In this document: one piece after another, positions 1 to 8,449 of the stretch | How the letters are laid out: the number at the start of each line of letters is the position of its first letter | How positions within the stretch are numbered: the first letter of the stretch is position 1 | Assembly (NCBI RefSeq): GCF_018863195.1 | Contig: NZ_JAHKRT010000002.1 | Span: 310,001-374,000, forward strand | Source of the DNA: Sphingomonas quercus | GTDB taxonomy: Bacteria > Pseudomonadota > Alphaproteobacteria > Sphingomonadales > Sphingomonadaceae | Direction: 5' to 3' | Length of the DNA stretch: 64,000 nt | Translations under genes and position numbers: made by a program | The notes under the pieces: model-generated | Database searches by the model: none | What the model saw: only the letters and a program-made list of their open reading frames with translations | Told to the model about the DNA's origin: nothing

Positions 1-257
1 CCTATGCCCGCCGCCTGCTCGCCGACATGATCGGCCGCAGCGACGACGACGCCTCGGCGTCGGCGAGCGATCCCTTCGCCCATGTCGTTGTCCGCCCGGA
101 CGTGCTGCTCGGCCGCGCGCTCGGCGAGGCGCGGCGCGTGCTGGCCGGGCCGACCATCCAGGTACGCTGCCTCGAATGCGGAACGCCCGCGCCGGCGCCG
201 TCACTGCGCGCCGACGGGCTGGCGACGCTGCTGCTCGCGCGGCTGGGCCCGGGCTAG
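1..257 (+). CDS. C-terminal end of an unidentified protein (cut by window edge)
   Basis: An open frame enters from the left edge (first full codon at position 3) and ends at a TAG at 255-257. About 84 residues are visible. They are Ala/Arg/Leu-rich, include an Asp/Ser/Ala-rich stretch and a CLECG pair of cysteines near the C-terminus. No family is recognised from this fragment. It could be the tail of a longer gene starting outside the window; an internal ATG at 27 could also serve, but nothing like a Shine-Dalgarno site marks it. It converges on the CAP10 gene and overlaps its stop codon by 4 nt. Confidence 0.5.
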   Translation, partial: YARRLLADMIGRSDDDASASASDPFAHVVVRPDVLLGRALGEARRVLAGPTIQVRCLECGTPAPAPSLRADGLATLLLARLGPG

Positions 258-1672
258 GGTCGGCCGCTCGGCCTGACCTGGATGCGCAGCCCCGACAGCG
301 GCGCCGCACCGAGTGCAAGCGATCCGCCGGGCGTCAGGCCGCTTACCGATCCGTCGAGGAAGCGCGCCTCATAGGCTAGCTCATAGTTCGCCGCCGCCTC
401 GCCCCGCAGCATGATCTGGACACCGTGGAGCGGCCGGCCTTCGCCGCGCGTTCCGGCGAAGACATGGCCTTCGACGGGCTTTGACAGCACGCCCTCGGGG
501 CCGGCCACGCAAAGTCGGATGTCGTGCGGCGCGATCTCACGTCCCGGCACCAGCGCCAGCCCCTCGATCGCACCGCCGCCACTGCCGAGCCAGCCCGCCG
601 GCGCGGCCCAGACATCGCCTGTCCCGCCGATATGGGCATGCGCATCGATGAGCAGCGGCGGCGCCTCCGGCCAGTTCGCGCCCTCGCCGAACTGCGTCAG
701 CCAGGCGCCGACCAGCCGGGCCGCGTAACGCAGCATCTGCGGGCGGGTGAGGTAGTCGCGGGCAAACTGCGTTGATCGCGCGGCAATCGCGCGGTGCAAC
801 GCATCGTGTCGGCCGGCCTCGTCGAGGAGGGCGAGCACGCAATCATCGTCGATCGCCGGCAGGTAATGGACCCACGGCTCCAGTCCGTGGAAATAATAGA
901 GCAGATAGGGTGAGTTGTATTTGACCAGCACCCCGCTGCCGAGCAGCGAGCGATACACGCGCGAGCAGGTCGCGCCGTTGCCATCCATCGAAAGCATGTA
1001 GCGATAGCGGCTTTGCTCGGCCCAATCCCGCGGCTCTCCCTGCACGCCGAGCGCTTCGATCATCGCGAGCGTCTCGGGCGTATCATGCTGCACGATGATC
1101 GGCAGCTCGAACCGCACAGCCGGGTGATTCTTGAAGAATACCGCCGAGCGGAGGCGCTGATTGCGTCCCTCGCGCACATGGGCGGCGGTGAGCATCGGAT
1201 TACCGGTTGTCGCCCCGACAAACACGGCGGCGGGCAGGCGATCGTCATAGTCGCAGGCATCGGCCGGGTCGCGGATGTACCAGTGATTCCCGATCAGATC
1301 GACATCCGGCAGCAGGATGGTATTGGCTCCGCGCCGTTTCTGGAAGGTGAAGACCGGAACCGAGTGGCGCGGCCTGCCGAGATCTTCGACATCGAGCGCC
1401 AGCACGCCCCGTCCCTTGACGGCGAAGCCCGCCAGAGCATCGCGCAGGAAGTCGGCGTAAAGGGAGGCGCGGTAGGCGAGCACGGCGTCATGGGCGCTGC
1501 CGGAAGGCTTCTCCTCGATCGCCACCGCGCCATCGGCGATGTGGACCAGGAAGATCGAGGGGGCGGCTGCGGCTGCTGCCCGCAACTCGGCCTCCAGCGC
1601 CTCGCGCCCGACGGCGAAGCCGGTCCAGGGCGCCAGCTCGAGCGCCGCCCATTGATCTATCACTGCCCCCAT
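254..1672 (-). CDS. CAP10/GT90-type glycosyltransferase with extra C-terminal domain
   Basis: The 472-residue protein carries the hallmark of the CAP10 / Glyco_transf_90 family around residues 215-265: SRYRYMLSMDGNG followed by SRVYRSLLGSG and LVKYNSPY. In this family (fungal CAP10, animal POGLUT, bacterial LPS-modifying members) this region binds the nucleotide sugar. The first half is an ordinary N-terminal lobe. From about residue 320 there is a Gly-rich, beta-strand-like domain (HAHIGGTGDVW, then VFAGTRGEG) that is not part of the GT90 core. The start is chosen because GGAGG lies 3 nt upstream of the ATG. It is last in a minus-strand operon (epimerase, TRIC channel, this gene; 9 nt after the TRIC stop). 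Role inferred: adds a sugar to a surface glycan; donor and acceptor unknown. Confidence 0.8.
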   Translation of the reverse strand: MGAVIDQWAALELAPWTGFAVGREALEAELRAAAAAAPSIFLVHIADGAVAIEEKPSGSAHDAVLAYRASLYADFLRDALAGFAVKGRGVLALDVEDLGRPRHSVPVFTFQKRRGANTILLPDVDLIGNHWYIRDPADACDYDDRLPAAVFVGATTGNPMLTAAHVREGRNQRLRSAVFFKNHPAVRFELPIIVQHDTPETLAMIEALGVQGEPRDWAEQSRYRYMLSMDGNGATCSRVYRSLLGSGVLVKYNSPYLLYYFHGLEPWVHYLPAIDDDCVLALLDEAGRHDALHRAIAARSTQFARDYLTRPQMLRYAARLVGAWLTQFGEGANWPEAPPLLIDAHAHIGGTGDVWAAPAGWLGSGGGAIEGLALVPGREIAPHDIRLCVAGPEGVLSKPVEGHVFAGTRGEGRPLHGVQIMLRGEAAANYELAYEARFLDGSVSGLTPGGSLALGAAPLSGLRIQVRPSGRP

Positions 1673-1681
1673 AGGCCTCCG

Positions 1682-2326
1682 CTAGCCGCGATAGGCGGGC
1701 AGGGCCAGTCCCCGCTTGATCGCGAGCGCGCGAAGCGTGAAGCCCGCCACCGCGGCGATGCCGGCGGCCGGCGCGAAGGGCAGGCCGATCAGGCCCAGCA
1801 ACACGAACAGCCCGGCCGAGACGGCCGCCGCCGTGACGTAGATTTCCGGGCGCAGGATGATCGAGGGCTCGCCCGCGAGCACGTCGCGGAACACGCCGCC
1901 CATGCACGCGGTGACCACGCCCATCACCGCGGCAGGCAGGGGCGGCACGCCGTAGGCCAGCGCCTTGGACGCGCCGTACACCGAATAGGCGGCGAGCCCC
2001 AGCGCATCCAGCCAGTCCAGCGTGCGATCGCGCCACCAGTGGCGCGGCGTCACCCACACCACCAGCGCCATGATCAGGCACACGCCCAGGGCACGATTGT
2101 CATGGATCCAGAAGATCGGCGCGCCGATCAGCAGATCGCGGGTGGTGCCCCCGCCGGTGCCGGTGATCGCCGCGAAGAAGGCGAAGGTGACCAGCGTCTG
2201 CTCGCGGCGCGCGGCCTGCAGCGCACCCGACGCTGCGAACACCGCGATGCCGGCGAGGTCGGCCCAGGGCAGCACCGTGCCGAGCTGCTGGGCAAGCGGC
2301 GCCAGCGGGGCGAGCGGCGGCGGCAT
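1682..2326 (-). CDS. TRIC/UPF0126 family membrane channel protein
   Basis: The product, about 214 residues, is a seven-helix membrane protein with the duplicated Gly-rich signature of the UPF0126/TRIC family: GTGGGTTRDLL near residue 57 and CMGGVFRDVL near residue 140. Bacterial members (YicG/YadS-like) form homotrimeric cation channels, or have been proposed as amino-acid exporters, in the inner membrane. The ATG overlaps the epimerase stop as TGATG (2324-2328). A GTG one codon upstream (2329) would also fit, but the overlapping ATG is the usual coupling arrangement. Nothing in the sequence links it directly to polysaccharide; its position in the operon may be incidental. Length and motifs are normal for the family. 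Confidence 0.88.
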   Translation of the reverse strand: MPPPLAPLAPLAQQLGTVLPWADLAGIAVFAASGALQAARREQTLVTFAFFAAITGTGGGTTRDLLIGAPIFWIHDNRALGVCLIMALVVWVTPRHWWRDRTLDWLDALGLAAYSVYGASKALAYGVPPLPAAVMGVVTACMGGVFRDVLAGEPSIILRPEIYVTAAAVSAGLFVLLGLIGLPFAPAAGIAAVAGFTLRALAIKRGLALPAYRG

Positions 2327-3324
2327 CACGGCCGGTGATGATCCCGGTACCAGTCGACGAAGGCGGGGATGCCGATGTCGATCGGCGTCGTCGGCGCATA
2401 GCCGTGATCGCGCGCGATGGCGTCGATATCGGCATAGGTCGCCGGCACGTCACCGGGCTGCATCGGCTGATAATCGATGATCGCCTCGCGCCCGCAGGCC
2501 TCGGCAAGGAGGGCGATGACCCGCTCCAGCTGCTCCGGCCGGTGATTGCCGATATTGTAGAGCGCGTGCGGGGTGTTGCTGCCGCCGGCCTTGACGGCGC
2601 CGTCGTCGGCGGGGGGCATGTCGAGACAGGCGATCACGCCGGCGACGATATCGTCGATATAGGTGAAGTCGCGCGACATCCGGCCGTGGTTGAACACCGG
2701 GATCGGCTGGCCGGCGAGGATTGCACGGGTGAAGATCCACATCGCCATGTCCGGCCGGCCCCACGGCCCGTAGACGGTGAAGAAGCGCAGGCCCGTGAGC
2801 GGCAGGCGATAGAGATGGGCGTAGGTCTCGCTCATCAGCTCGTCGGCCTTCTTGGTGGCGGCGTAGAGGGAGAGAGGGTGATCCACCCGGTCCTCGACAC
2901 GGAACGGCAATGTGGTGTTCCCGCCATAGACCGAGGAGGAGGAGGCATAGGCGGTGCTCGCCACCCGCCGGGCGCGGGCGAGCTCGAGAATGTTTAGGTG
3001 GCCGACGAGGTTGGAGCGGGCATAGGCGCGCGGGTTCTCGAGCGAGTAGCGCACGCCTGCCTGCGCGGCGAGATGGACGATGCCGGCAAGCTCCGTCGCG
3101 CCGAGCGCGGCGTCGAGGGCCTGCTCGTCGGCGATGTCGGCGGCCGCGAAGCGGAAACGGTCGCCGGCCCCGGCGGCGAGCGCCGCCAGCCGGGCGTGTT
3201 TCAGCGAGACGGGATAATAATCGTTGAGATTGTCGACACCGATCACGCGATCGCCGCGGCGGGCGAGCGCGCGGGCGACGTGGAAACCGATGAAGCCGGC
3301 GGCACCTGTGACGAGGATGGTCAT
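2326..3324 (-). CDS. UDP-glucuronate 4-epimerase (NAD-dependent SDR)
   Basis: This 332-residue extended SDR interconverts UDP-glucuronate and UDP-galacturonate. The N-terminus has the NAD-binding TGAAGFIGFHV, and the following VDNLNDYYPVSLK is typical of the LpsL/CapI/Cap1J group rather than GalE. The catalytic Tyr-Lys pair is in LYAATKKADE, and the sugar-binding LRFFTVYGPWGRPDMA segment is intact. The ATG at 3324 was chosen because the Rossmann motif begins at residue 4; the open frame extends upstream without homology. It heads the minus-strand operon with the TRIC and CAP10 genes and is divergent from the PhyH gene across 147 bp. Its substrate is made by the Ugd encoded at 55965-57269, so the two form a UDP-GlcA to UDP-GalA route. 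Confidence 0.9.
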   Translation of the reverse strand: MTILVTGAAGFIGFHVARALARRGDRVIGVDNLNDYYPVSLKHARLAALAAGAGDRFRFAAADIADEQALDAALGATELAGIVHLAAQAGVRYSLENPRAYARSNLVGHLNILELARARRVASTAYASSSSVYGGNTTLPFRVEDRVDHPLSLYAATKKADELMSETYAHLYRLPLTGLRFFTVYGPWGRPDMAMWIFTRAILAGQPIPVFNHGRMSRDFTYIDDIVAGVIACLDMPPADDGAVKAGGSNTPHALYNIGNHRPEQLERVIALLAEACGREAIIDYQPMQPGDVPATYADIDAIARDHGYAPTTPIDIGIPAFVDWYRDHHRP

Positions 3325-3471
3325 TCGCGTGTCTCGTCCCCCGGACCGGCTGCCTTCCCATCTAGACGCCGGACGCGGGAAGGTGAAGAGAGCGGCGGAC
3401 GACAAGGGTCAAGGCGGAAATGGAGCGGCTCCGTCTTGCCGGCATGGGTTGGGAAGGCCAAGACAGGCAGG

Positions 3472-4488
3472 ATGAAGGCCGCGCGCTATCTGCTCGCCCC
3501 GTGGTGGCTGGTTTCGCTGGCCACCGGGGCCAAGGCATTTTCGGACAATCCGCTGATCGGATCGCCGTTGCTCAACCAAGCCGGACTGCATGCCGGGCGA
3601 GTCTGGCTCGCCTCGGCGATGGCCGGGATGCGCCGGCGGCGGCTCGCCCATCTGGTGGATGCGGAGAGCCGGGCGGCGTTCGACCGGGACGGCTTCGTCG
3701 CGATCCGCGACTTCCTGTCACCGGACCTGTTCGCGTCGCTGAGGGATCAGGTGTTCGCTTTCCCGGCGGCGGCGCGCGAGATGGTACAGGGCGACACGAT
3801 CACCCGCCGTATCGCGCTCGATCCGGAGGGTCTGGCAGCGATGCCGGCGGCGCGCGCGCTGCTCGCCGATCCGCGCTGGCGGGGGCTGATCCGCTATGTC
3901 GGCAGCTACGATCAGGAGCCGCTGACCTATGTCCAGACGATCCTGTCACACCGCCACGACGCGCCAGCCGACCCGCAGGAGACGCTGCACGCGGACACAT
4001 TCCATCCCACCGTCAAGGCGTGGCTGTTCCTGACCGACGTCGCGCAGGACGAGGGGCCGTTCACCTATGTGCCCGGATCGCATCGCCTGACGCCGGAACG
4101 GCTGGCATGGGAGAGGGCGCGCTCGCTCAGGGCGCGGGAGCTGGACCGGCTGTCGGCGCGCGGCTCGCTGCGCATCCAGGCGGACGAGCTGGCGGCGCTC
4201 GCCCTGCCCGGCCCGCGCGCGCTGGCGGTGCCGGCCAACACCCTGGTCGTGGCCGATACCTATGGCTTCCACGCGCGCGGGCCGTCGGCGCGGCCGTCGA
4301 CGCGCGTCGAGATCTGGGCCTATGGCCGGCGCAACCCGTTCCTGCCGTGGACCGGGCTCGACCCGCTGAGCCTGCCCGGCATCGCCGAGCGACGCGTGCC
4401 GCTGATGTGGGCGATGCACGATCGGCTGCGGAAATGGATCGGCCAGCCCTGGGCCGATGTCGGTCGCAAGCGGGCCGCGGATTCGTGA
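3472..4488 (+). CDS. Phytanoyl-CoA dioxygenase (PhyH) family Fe(II)/2-oxoglutarate oxygenase
   Basis: The 338-residue product has the double-stranded beta-helix pattern of PhyH proteins. The iron facial triad is visible: H173-x-D175 in TLHADTFHP and H267 in YGFHARGP, with Arg residues shortly after that could hold 2-oxoglutarate. VAQDEGPFTYVPGSH is the usual PhyH segment between the two. The N-terminal 60 residues include a hydrophobic start (YLLAPWWLVSLATG) that may attach it to the membrane. The ATG at 3472 is chosen because the upstream open frame has no homology. Its stop overlaps the next gene's GTG (GTGA, 4485-4488), so it is translationally coupled to the KpsC-like Kdo transferase. That suggests hydroxylation of a capsule sugar or lipid precursor; the substrate is not determined. 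Confidence 0.85.
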   Translation: MKAARYLLAPWWLVSLATGAKAFSDNPLIGSPLLNQAGLHAGRVWLASAMAGMRRRRLAHLVDAESRAAFDRDGFVAIRDFLSPDLFASLRDQVFAFPAAAREMVQGDTITRRIALDPEGLAAMPAARALLADPRWRGLIRYVGSYDQEPLTYVQTILSHRHDAPADPQETLHADTFHPTVKAWLFLTDVAQDEGPFTYVPGSHRLTPERLAWERARSLRARELDRLSARGSLRIQADELAALALPGPRALAVPANTLVVADTYGFHARGPSARPSTRVEIWAYGRRNPFLPWTGLDPLSLPGIAERRVPLMWAMHDRLRKWIGQPWADVGRKRAADS

Positions 4489-5885
4489 CGCCGCTGCTCC
4501 GCTCGCCGCCCTTTCCCGGCGTGGCGCCGGCGGTGGCGGCGATCAGCCACCCCGCCGCGCGGCCCGTTGCGGACGATCCGGGGCGGCTGGAGGCGCTGGT
4601 CGCCAGCATCGCCGCGACCGGGGTGGCCGGCAGCTTCTGGCGCGACCAGCCGGCGGCAGACGCGCGCGAGGCCCGGCTGATCGCGGCGATCGCGGCTGGC
4701 GATGCCGGCGCCGACGGGCTGGCCGAGGCGCTGCTCGGCCCCGCCTATCGCGATCCGTTCAGCGGCGAGGCCATCGCGCCCGAGCAGGCGGTGGCGATCC
4801 TCGGCCATTGGCGCGCGGTGATCGAGGCCAATCGCGGCATCCGCGCGGCGGCCGGCATGGCGTGGTGGAAGCGCCGCGCCATCGCCCGCTTCCTGTGGTC
4901 CGGCGAGCCGCTCGCCTTCGTCCGCTCGGCGGCAGCGGCCAGGGCGGCGGCGGGGCAGGGCGCGGTGGCGGTGTGGCCGTCGCGCGCCCCGGCCGGGCTC
5001 GGCGAGGCGGGGCTGCCGATCGTGTCGGTGGAGGACGGCTTCATCCGCTCGATCGGGCTCGGCAGCGATCTCCACCCGCCCTTCTCGATCGTCGTCGACC
5101 GCAGCGGCATCCATTATGATCCCTCGCGGCCGAGCGACCTCGAAACCATTCTCCAGACGGCCGAATTCACCGACGATCTGCTCGCCCGCGCCGGCGCGCT
5201 CGCCGAGGCGATCGTGGCCGGCGGGATCAGCAAATATGCGGTGAGCGGCGCCACCGCCCCGCGCGCGGCCGCCGATGATGACGGCCGCCGCGTCGTGCTG
5301 GTGCCGGGGCAGGTGGAGGACGACATGTCGGTCCGCCTCGGCGGGGCGGGGATCAGGAGCAATGTCGAGTTGCTCGCCCGCGCCCGCGCCGCCGAGCCGG
5401 ACGCGCGCATCCTGTTCAAGCCGCACCCCGATGTCGACGCCGGCCACCGCCCCGGGCGCGTGCCGGATGCCGCGATCCTCGCGCACGCCGACGAGATCGT
5501 GCGCGGCGAGGCGATGCCGGCCTTGCTGGCACGGGTCGATGCGGTGCATGTGCTGACCTCGCTGACCGGGTTCGAGGCGCTGCTGCGCGGACTGCCGGTG
5601 ACAACCCACGGTCAGCCCTTCTTCGCGGGCTGGGGGCTGACCACCGATCTCGCGGGCTCAGTTGCGCGCCGGACACGACGATTGACCGCAATGCAACTTA
5701 TTGCCGGGGTGCTAATTCTGTATCCACGGTATATGGACCCGGTAACGGGCCTGCCCTGCCCGGCCGAAGTCCTGGTCAGGCGATTTGCGGAACAGGCCCG
5801 GCCGAGCACAACAATGCTCGTGCGGGCGCGACGGTTGCAGGGTCGCCTGGTGCGTGCGTACCGGTTCAGGAGGCAAGGGACATGA
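4485..5885 (+). CDS. kpsC: KpsC-like capsule Kdo transferase, single module
   Basis: KpsC proteins add beta-Kdo residues to the lysophosphatidylglycerol anchor of ABC-exported capsules. Family signatures are clear: SVEDGFIRSIGLGSDLHPP, IHYDPSRPSDLE, LVPGQVEDD, FKPHPDVDAG and HVLTSLTGFEALLRG followed by GQPFFAGWGLT. At 466 residues it is well short of E. coli-type KpsC (about 675), which has two tandem transferase modules. The motifs here (VPGQVE, RSN, TSLTGFEALL) match the C-terminal module as I remember it; the N-terminal 120 residues resemble the inter-module linker. The start is a GTG overlapping the PhyH stop; a much longer open frame upstream in this phase is a shadow of PhyH. Its TGA overlaps the kpsS ATG. 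Confidence 0.9.
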   Translation: MTPLLRSPPFPGVAPAVAAISHPAARPVADDPGRLEALVASIAATGVAGSFWRDQPAADAREARLIAAIAAGDAGADGLAEALLGPAYRDPFSGEAIAPEQAVAILGHWRAVIEANRGIRAAAGMAWWKRRAIARFLWSGEPLAFVRSAAAARAAAGQGAVAVWPSRAPAGLGEAGLPIVSVEDGFIRSIGLGSDLHPPFSIVVDRSGIHYDPSRPSDLETILQTAEFTDDLLARAGALAEAIVAGGISKYAVSGATAPRAAADDDGRRVVLVPGQVEDDMSVRLGGAGIRSNVELLARARAAEPDARILFKPHPDVDAGHRPGRVPDAAILAHADEIVRGEAMPALLARVDAVHVLTSLTGFEALLRGLPVTTHGQPFFAGWGLTTDLAGSVARRTRRLTAMQLIAGVLILYPRYMDPVTGLPCPAEVLVRRFAEQARPSTTMLVRARRLQGRLVRAYRFRRQGT

Positions 5886-7162
5886 AGCATCGACCGATAG
5901 ACCGGCGGGTCTTCCTGTTCCTCCAGGGGCCGCCCGGTCCCTTCTTCGCGCGGCTCGGCGCGGCGCTGGCCGGCGCCGGGCATCGTGTCCACCGCATCAA
6001 TTTCAACGGCGGCGACCGCTTCAGCTGGCCGGGCCGCGCCACCAATTATCGCGGCACCGCCGAGGAATGGCCGCGCTTCTTCGAGGAATTCACCACCAGG
6101 CACGGCGTCACCGATCTCGTGCTGTTCGGCGATTGCCGGCCGTTGCATCGCGCCGCCCACGGCCTTGCCACGATCAACCGGCTGTCGATCCACGTCTTCG
6201 AGGAAGGCTATATCCGGCCGGACTGGGTGACGCTGGAGGCGGACGGGGTCAATGGCCACTCCACCTTGTCGCGTGATCCGGAATGGTATCTGCAAGCCGC
6301 CCGGGCGCTGCCGCCGATCCGGCCGCAGGCGCCGATCGCGGCAAGCTTCGCCCGGCGCGCGCGCGAAGCCTATGATTATTATCAGGCCTGCGTGCTGGAG
6401 CGCGGCTATTTCCCGCATTACCGGTCGCACCGCCCCAATTCGGCGATCGGCGAGGGCTTCGGCTGGCTGATCCGCCTCGCGACCCGCAAGCGGGCGCGGG
6501 AGCGTTCGCAGCGGATCATCGCCGACCTCGCCGGCCAGCCCTATTTCGTCTTCCCGCTACAGCTCGATTCCGATCACCAGATCCGCGTCCACTCGCCGTT
6601 CGGCAATATGCGGGTGGCGATCGACTATGTCGTCGCCAGCTTCAGCCGGCGGGCGCCGGCCGATGCGATCCTGGTGCTGAAGGAGCATCCGCTCGACAAT
6701 GGCCTGATCAACTGGCGGCGCTATGCCCTCCAGCGCGCCGCCCATCACGGCGTGGCGCAGCGCGTCGTCTATATCGAGGACGGCGATATCGAATCGCTCG
6801 TCTCGGGCGCGCGGGGCCTCGTCACCATCAACAGCACCACCGGCACGCTGGCGCTCGCCGCGGGCATGCCGACGGCGGTGCTCGGCCAGGCGGTCTACGA
6901 CATTGCCGGCATCACCCATCAGGGCCCGCTCGACACATTCTGGGCCAATCCGCGCCGGCCCGATCCGCGCTTGTGGGACGCCTTCTGCCGGGTGCTGCTG
7001 GATCGCTGCCTGATCCGCGGCGGCTTCCTCTCCGACGAAGGGCTGGACCTGCTCGTCGAGAATGCGGCGGCGCGCCTCACCACCAAGCGCGCCGACGAGG
7101 TCGTGGAACTGCCGCTCAGGATCAGCGCGCCGGCGGCCGCCCCCCAGCCCGTGGCGTCCTGA
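5882..7162 (+). CDS. kpsS: KpsS-like capsule Kdo transferase
   Basis: This 426-residue cytoplasmic protein matches KpsS, the enzyme that adds the first Kdo to the lipid anchor of group 2 capsules. Characteristic segments are VFLFLQGPPGPFFARLG at the N-terminus, INFNGGDRFSWPG, LFGDCRPLHRAA, HVFEEGYIRPDW, FVFPLQLDSDHQIRVHSPF and the later LKEHPLDNG and INSTTGTLAL. Length is normal for the family. The ATG overlaps the kpsC stop by 4 nt, and a 54-nt gap separates it from the next glycosyltransferase. Together with the KpsC-like protein and the KpsF/KpsU pair it implies a poly-Kdo linker at the reducing end of the exported capsule. Confidence 0.93.
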   Translation: MKHRPIDRRVFLFLQGPPGPFFARLGAALAGAGHRVHRINFNGGDRFSWPGRATNYRGTAEEWPRFFEEFTTRHGVTDLVLFGDCRPLHRAAHGLATINRLSIHVFEEGYIRPDWVTLEADGVNGHSTLSRDPEWYLQAARALPPIRPQAPIAASFARRAREAYDYYQACVLERGYFPHYRSHRPNSAIGEGFGWLIRLATRKRARERSQRIIADLAGQPYFVFPLQLDSDHQIRVHSPFGNMRVAIDYVVASFSRRAPADAILVLKEHPLDNGLINWRRYALQRAAHHGVAQRVVYIEDGDIESLVSGARGLVTINSTTGTLALAAGMPTAVLGQAVYDIAGITHQGPLDTFWANPRRPDPRLWDAFCRVLLDRCLIRGGFLSDEGLDLLVENAAARLTTKRADEVVELPLRISAPAAAPQPVAS

Positions 7163-7216
7163 CGGCACCGGAGCGACGCCCATCTGCCGCCAACCCCGTC
7201 CCGCCGGAGCCGATCG

Positions 7217-8449
7217 GTGACCCGGCCGGAAATCATCCTCGACCTGTCGCGCCTGATCTCGCGCGTGCTTCATCCCACCCCGACCGGCGTCGACCGGGTC
7301 GAGATGGCCTATGCGCGCGGCCTGATCGCGCGGACCCACGGCACCGGGCTCTCCTTCGCGGCGCTGCATCCGGCCGGGCTTTACGGGCGGCTGCCCGAGT
7401 CCGAGGTGCTGCGTTTCCTCGATCGCACCGAACATGGCTGGATGGAGCGCGACACGCCCGACCCCGGCGCGCTGAAACGGGCCGCTATGGCGACGCTGGC
7501 GGCGCTGCGTCCGCGCATCGTGCCGCGCGCGCGCGGGCCGCGGGTCTATCTGCAATCCTCCCCCCATCATCTCGACAAGCCGGAACGGGTGGCGGCGATC
7601 CTGGCGCGGGAAGAGGCGCGCTTCGCGGTGCTCGTCCACGACCTGATCCCGATCGACTATCCGGAATATGCCCGGCCCGGCGGCGCCGACCAGCACCGCC
7701 GGCGGGTGGCGACGATCGCGGCCCATGCCGATGGCATCATCGCCAATTCGGCCGCGACGCTCGCCTCGATCGAGCCCTGGCTCGGTGAGCGGACGGTGGC
7801 GCGCCGCGTCGCCCTGCTCGGCGCGGACGATTTCATCGACCGCGACGATCCGCCGGCCGATCTCGGCACCCCCTATTTCCTGTGCATCGGCACGATCGAG
7901 CCGCGCAAGAACCACCTGTTGCTGCTCAACCTGTGGAGGCGCTTCGCCGCCGAGGGCGGTCCGGTGCCGCGCCTCGTGCTGGTCGGTCGACGCGGCTGGG
8001 AGAATGAGAATGTCGTCGACATGCTGGAGCGCTGCCCGGGCCTCGCTCCTCACGTCGAGGAGCGCGGCACGGTGCCGGACCGGATGGTGCGCCGGCTGAT
8101 CCGCGGCGCGCGGGCGCTGCTGCTGCCGAGCTTCGCCGAAGGCTATGGCATGCCGGTGGCCGAGGCGCTGGCGATGGGCACGCCGGTGATCTGTTCCGAC
8201 CTGCCGGCGCTGCGCGAGGCGGGCGGGGCCGCGCCGGACTATCTCGACCCGCTGGACGGCATCGGCTGGGCGCGCGCGATCCGCGACTATGCGGGTGAAG
8301 GGTCGCCGCGCCGCGCCGCCCAGGCCGCACGCATCGGCGGCTGGACGGCACCCCGCTGGGCGGGCCATCTCGACACGGTGCTCGCGCTGGTCCAAGAGGT
8401 CGCCGACAGGGATTTCGTGGCCAGGCGCCCGACAAGAGTGACGGCATGA
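7217..8449 (+). CDS. GT4 family glycosyltransferase
   Basis: The 410-residue protein is a retaining GT-B glycosyltransferase. FLCIGTIEPRKNHLLLL marks the start of the C-terminal donor domain, and PSFAEGYGMPVAEALAMGTPVICSDLPALRE is the E-x7-E donor-binding region. The N-terminal domain has HDLIPIDYPEYARP, common in capsule mannosyl- and rhamnosyl-transferases. It starts with GTG (7217); the immediately preceding GAGCCGATCG is a weak ribosome site. The TGA overlaps the kpsM ATG, so it is part of the kps operon and very probably builds the capsule repeat. Sugar specificity cannot be read from the sequence. Confidence 0.9.
   Translation: MTRPEIILDLSRLISRVLHPTPTGVDRVEMAYARGLIARTHGTGLSFAALHPAGLYGRLPESEVLRFLDRTEHGWMERDTPDPGALKRAAMATLAALRPRIVPRARGPRVYLQSSPHHLDKPERVAAILAREEARFAVLVHDLIPIDYPEYARPGGADQHRRRVATIAAHADGIIANSAATLASIEPWLGERTVARRVALLGADDFIDRDDPPADLGTPYFLCIGTIEPRKNHLLLLNLWRRFAAEGGPVPRLVLVGRRGWENENVVDMLERCPGLAPHVEERGTVPDRMVRRLIRGARALLLPSFAEGYGMPVAEALAMGTPVICSDLPALREAGGAAPDYLDPLDGIGWARAIRDYAGEGSPRRAAQAARIGGWTAPRWAGHLDTVLALVQEVADRDFVARRPTRVTA

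Noticed and set aside
1013-2338. Plus-strand open frame of 441 codons
   Set aside because: It is antisense to the CAP10 and TRIC genes, has Arg/His/Gln-rich low-complexity translation and no family features; typical shadow frame in GC-rich DNA.
2998-3471. Upstream extension of the PhyH frame to 2998
   Set aside because: It runs antisense through the epimerase gene and has no homology; the PhyH-like sequence starts at the ATG at 3472.
3420-4484. N-terminal extension of the KpsC-like gene (an extra 355 codons in phase)
   Set aside because: This part overlaps the PhyH gene in another frame and has no homology; the GTG at 4485 overlapping the PhyH stop is the natural start.
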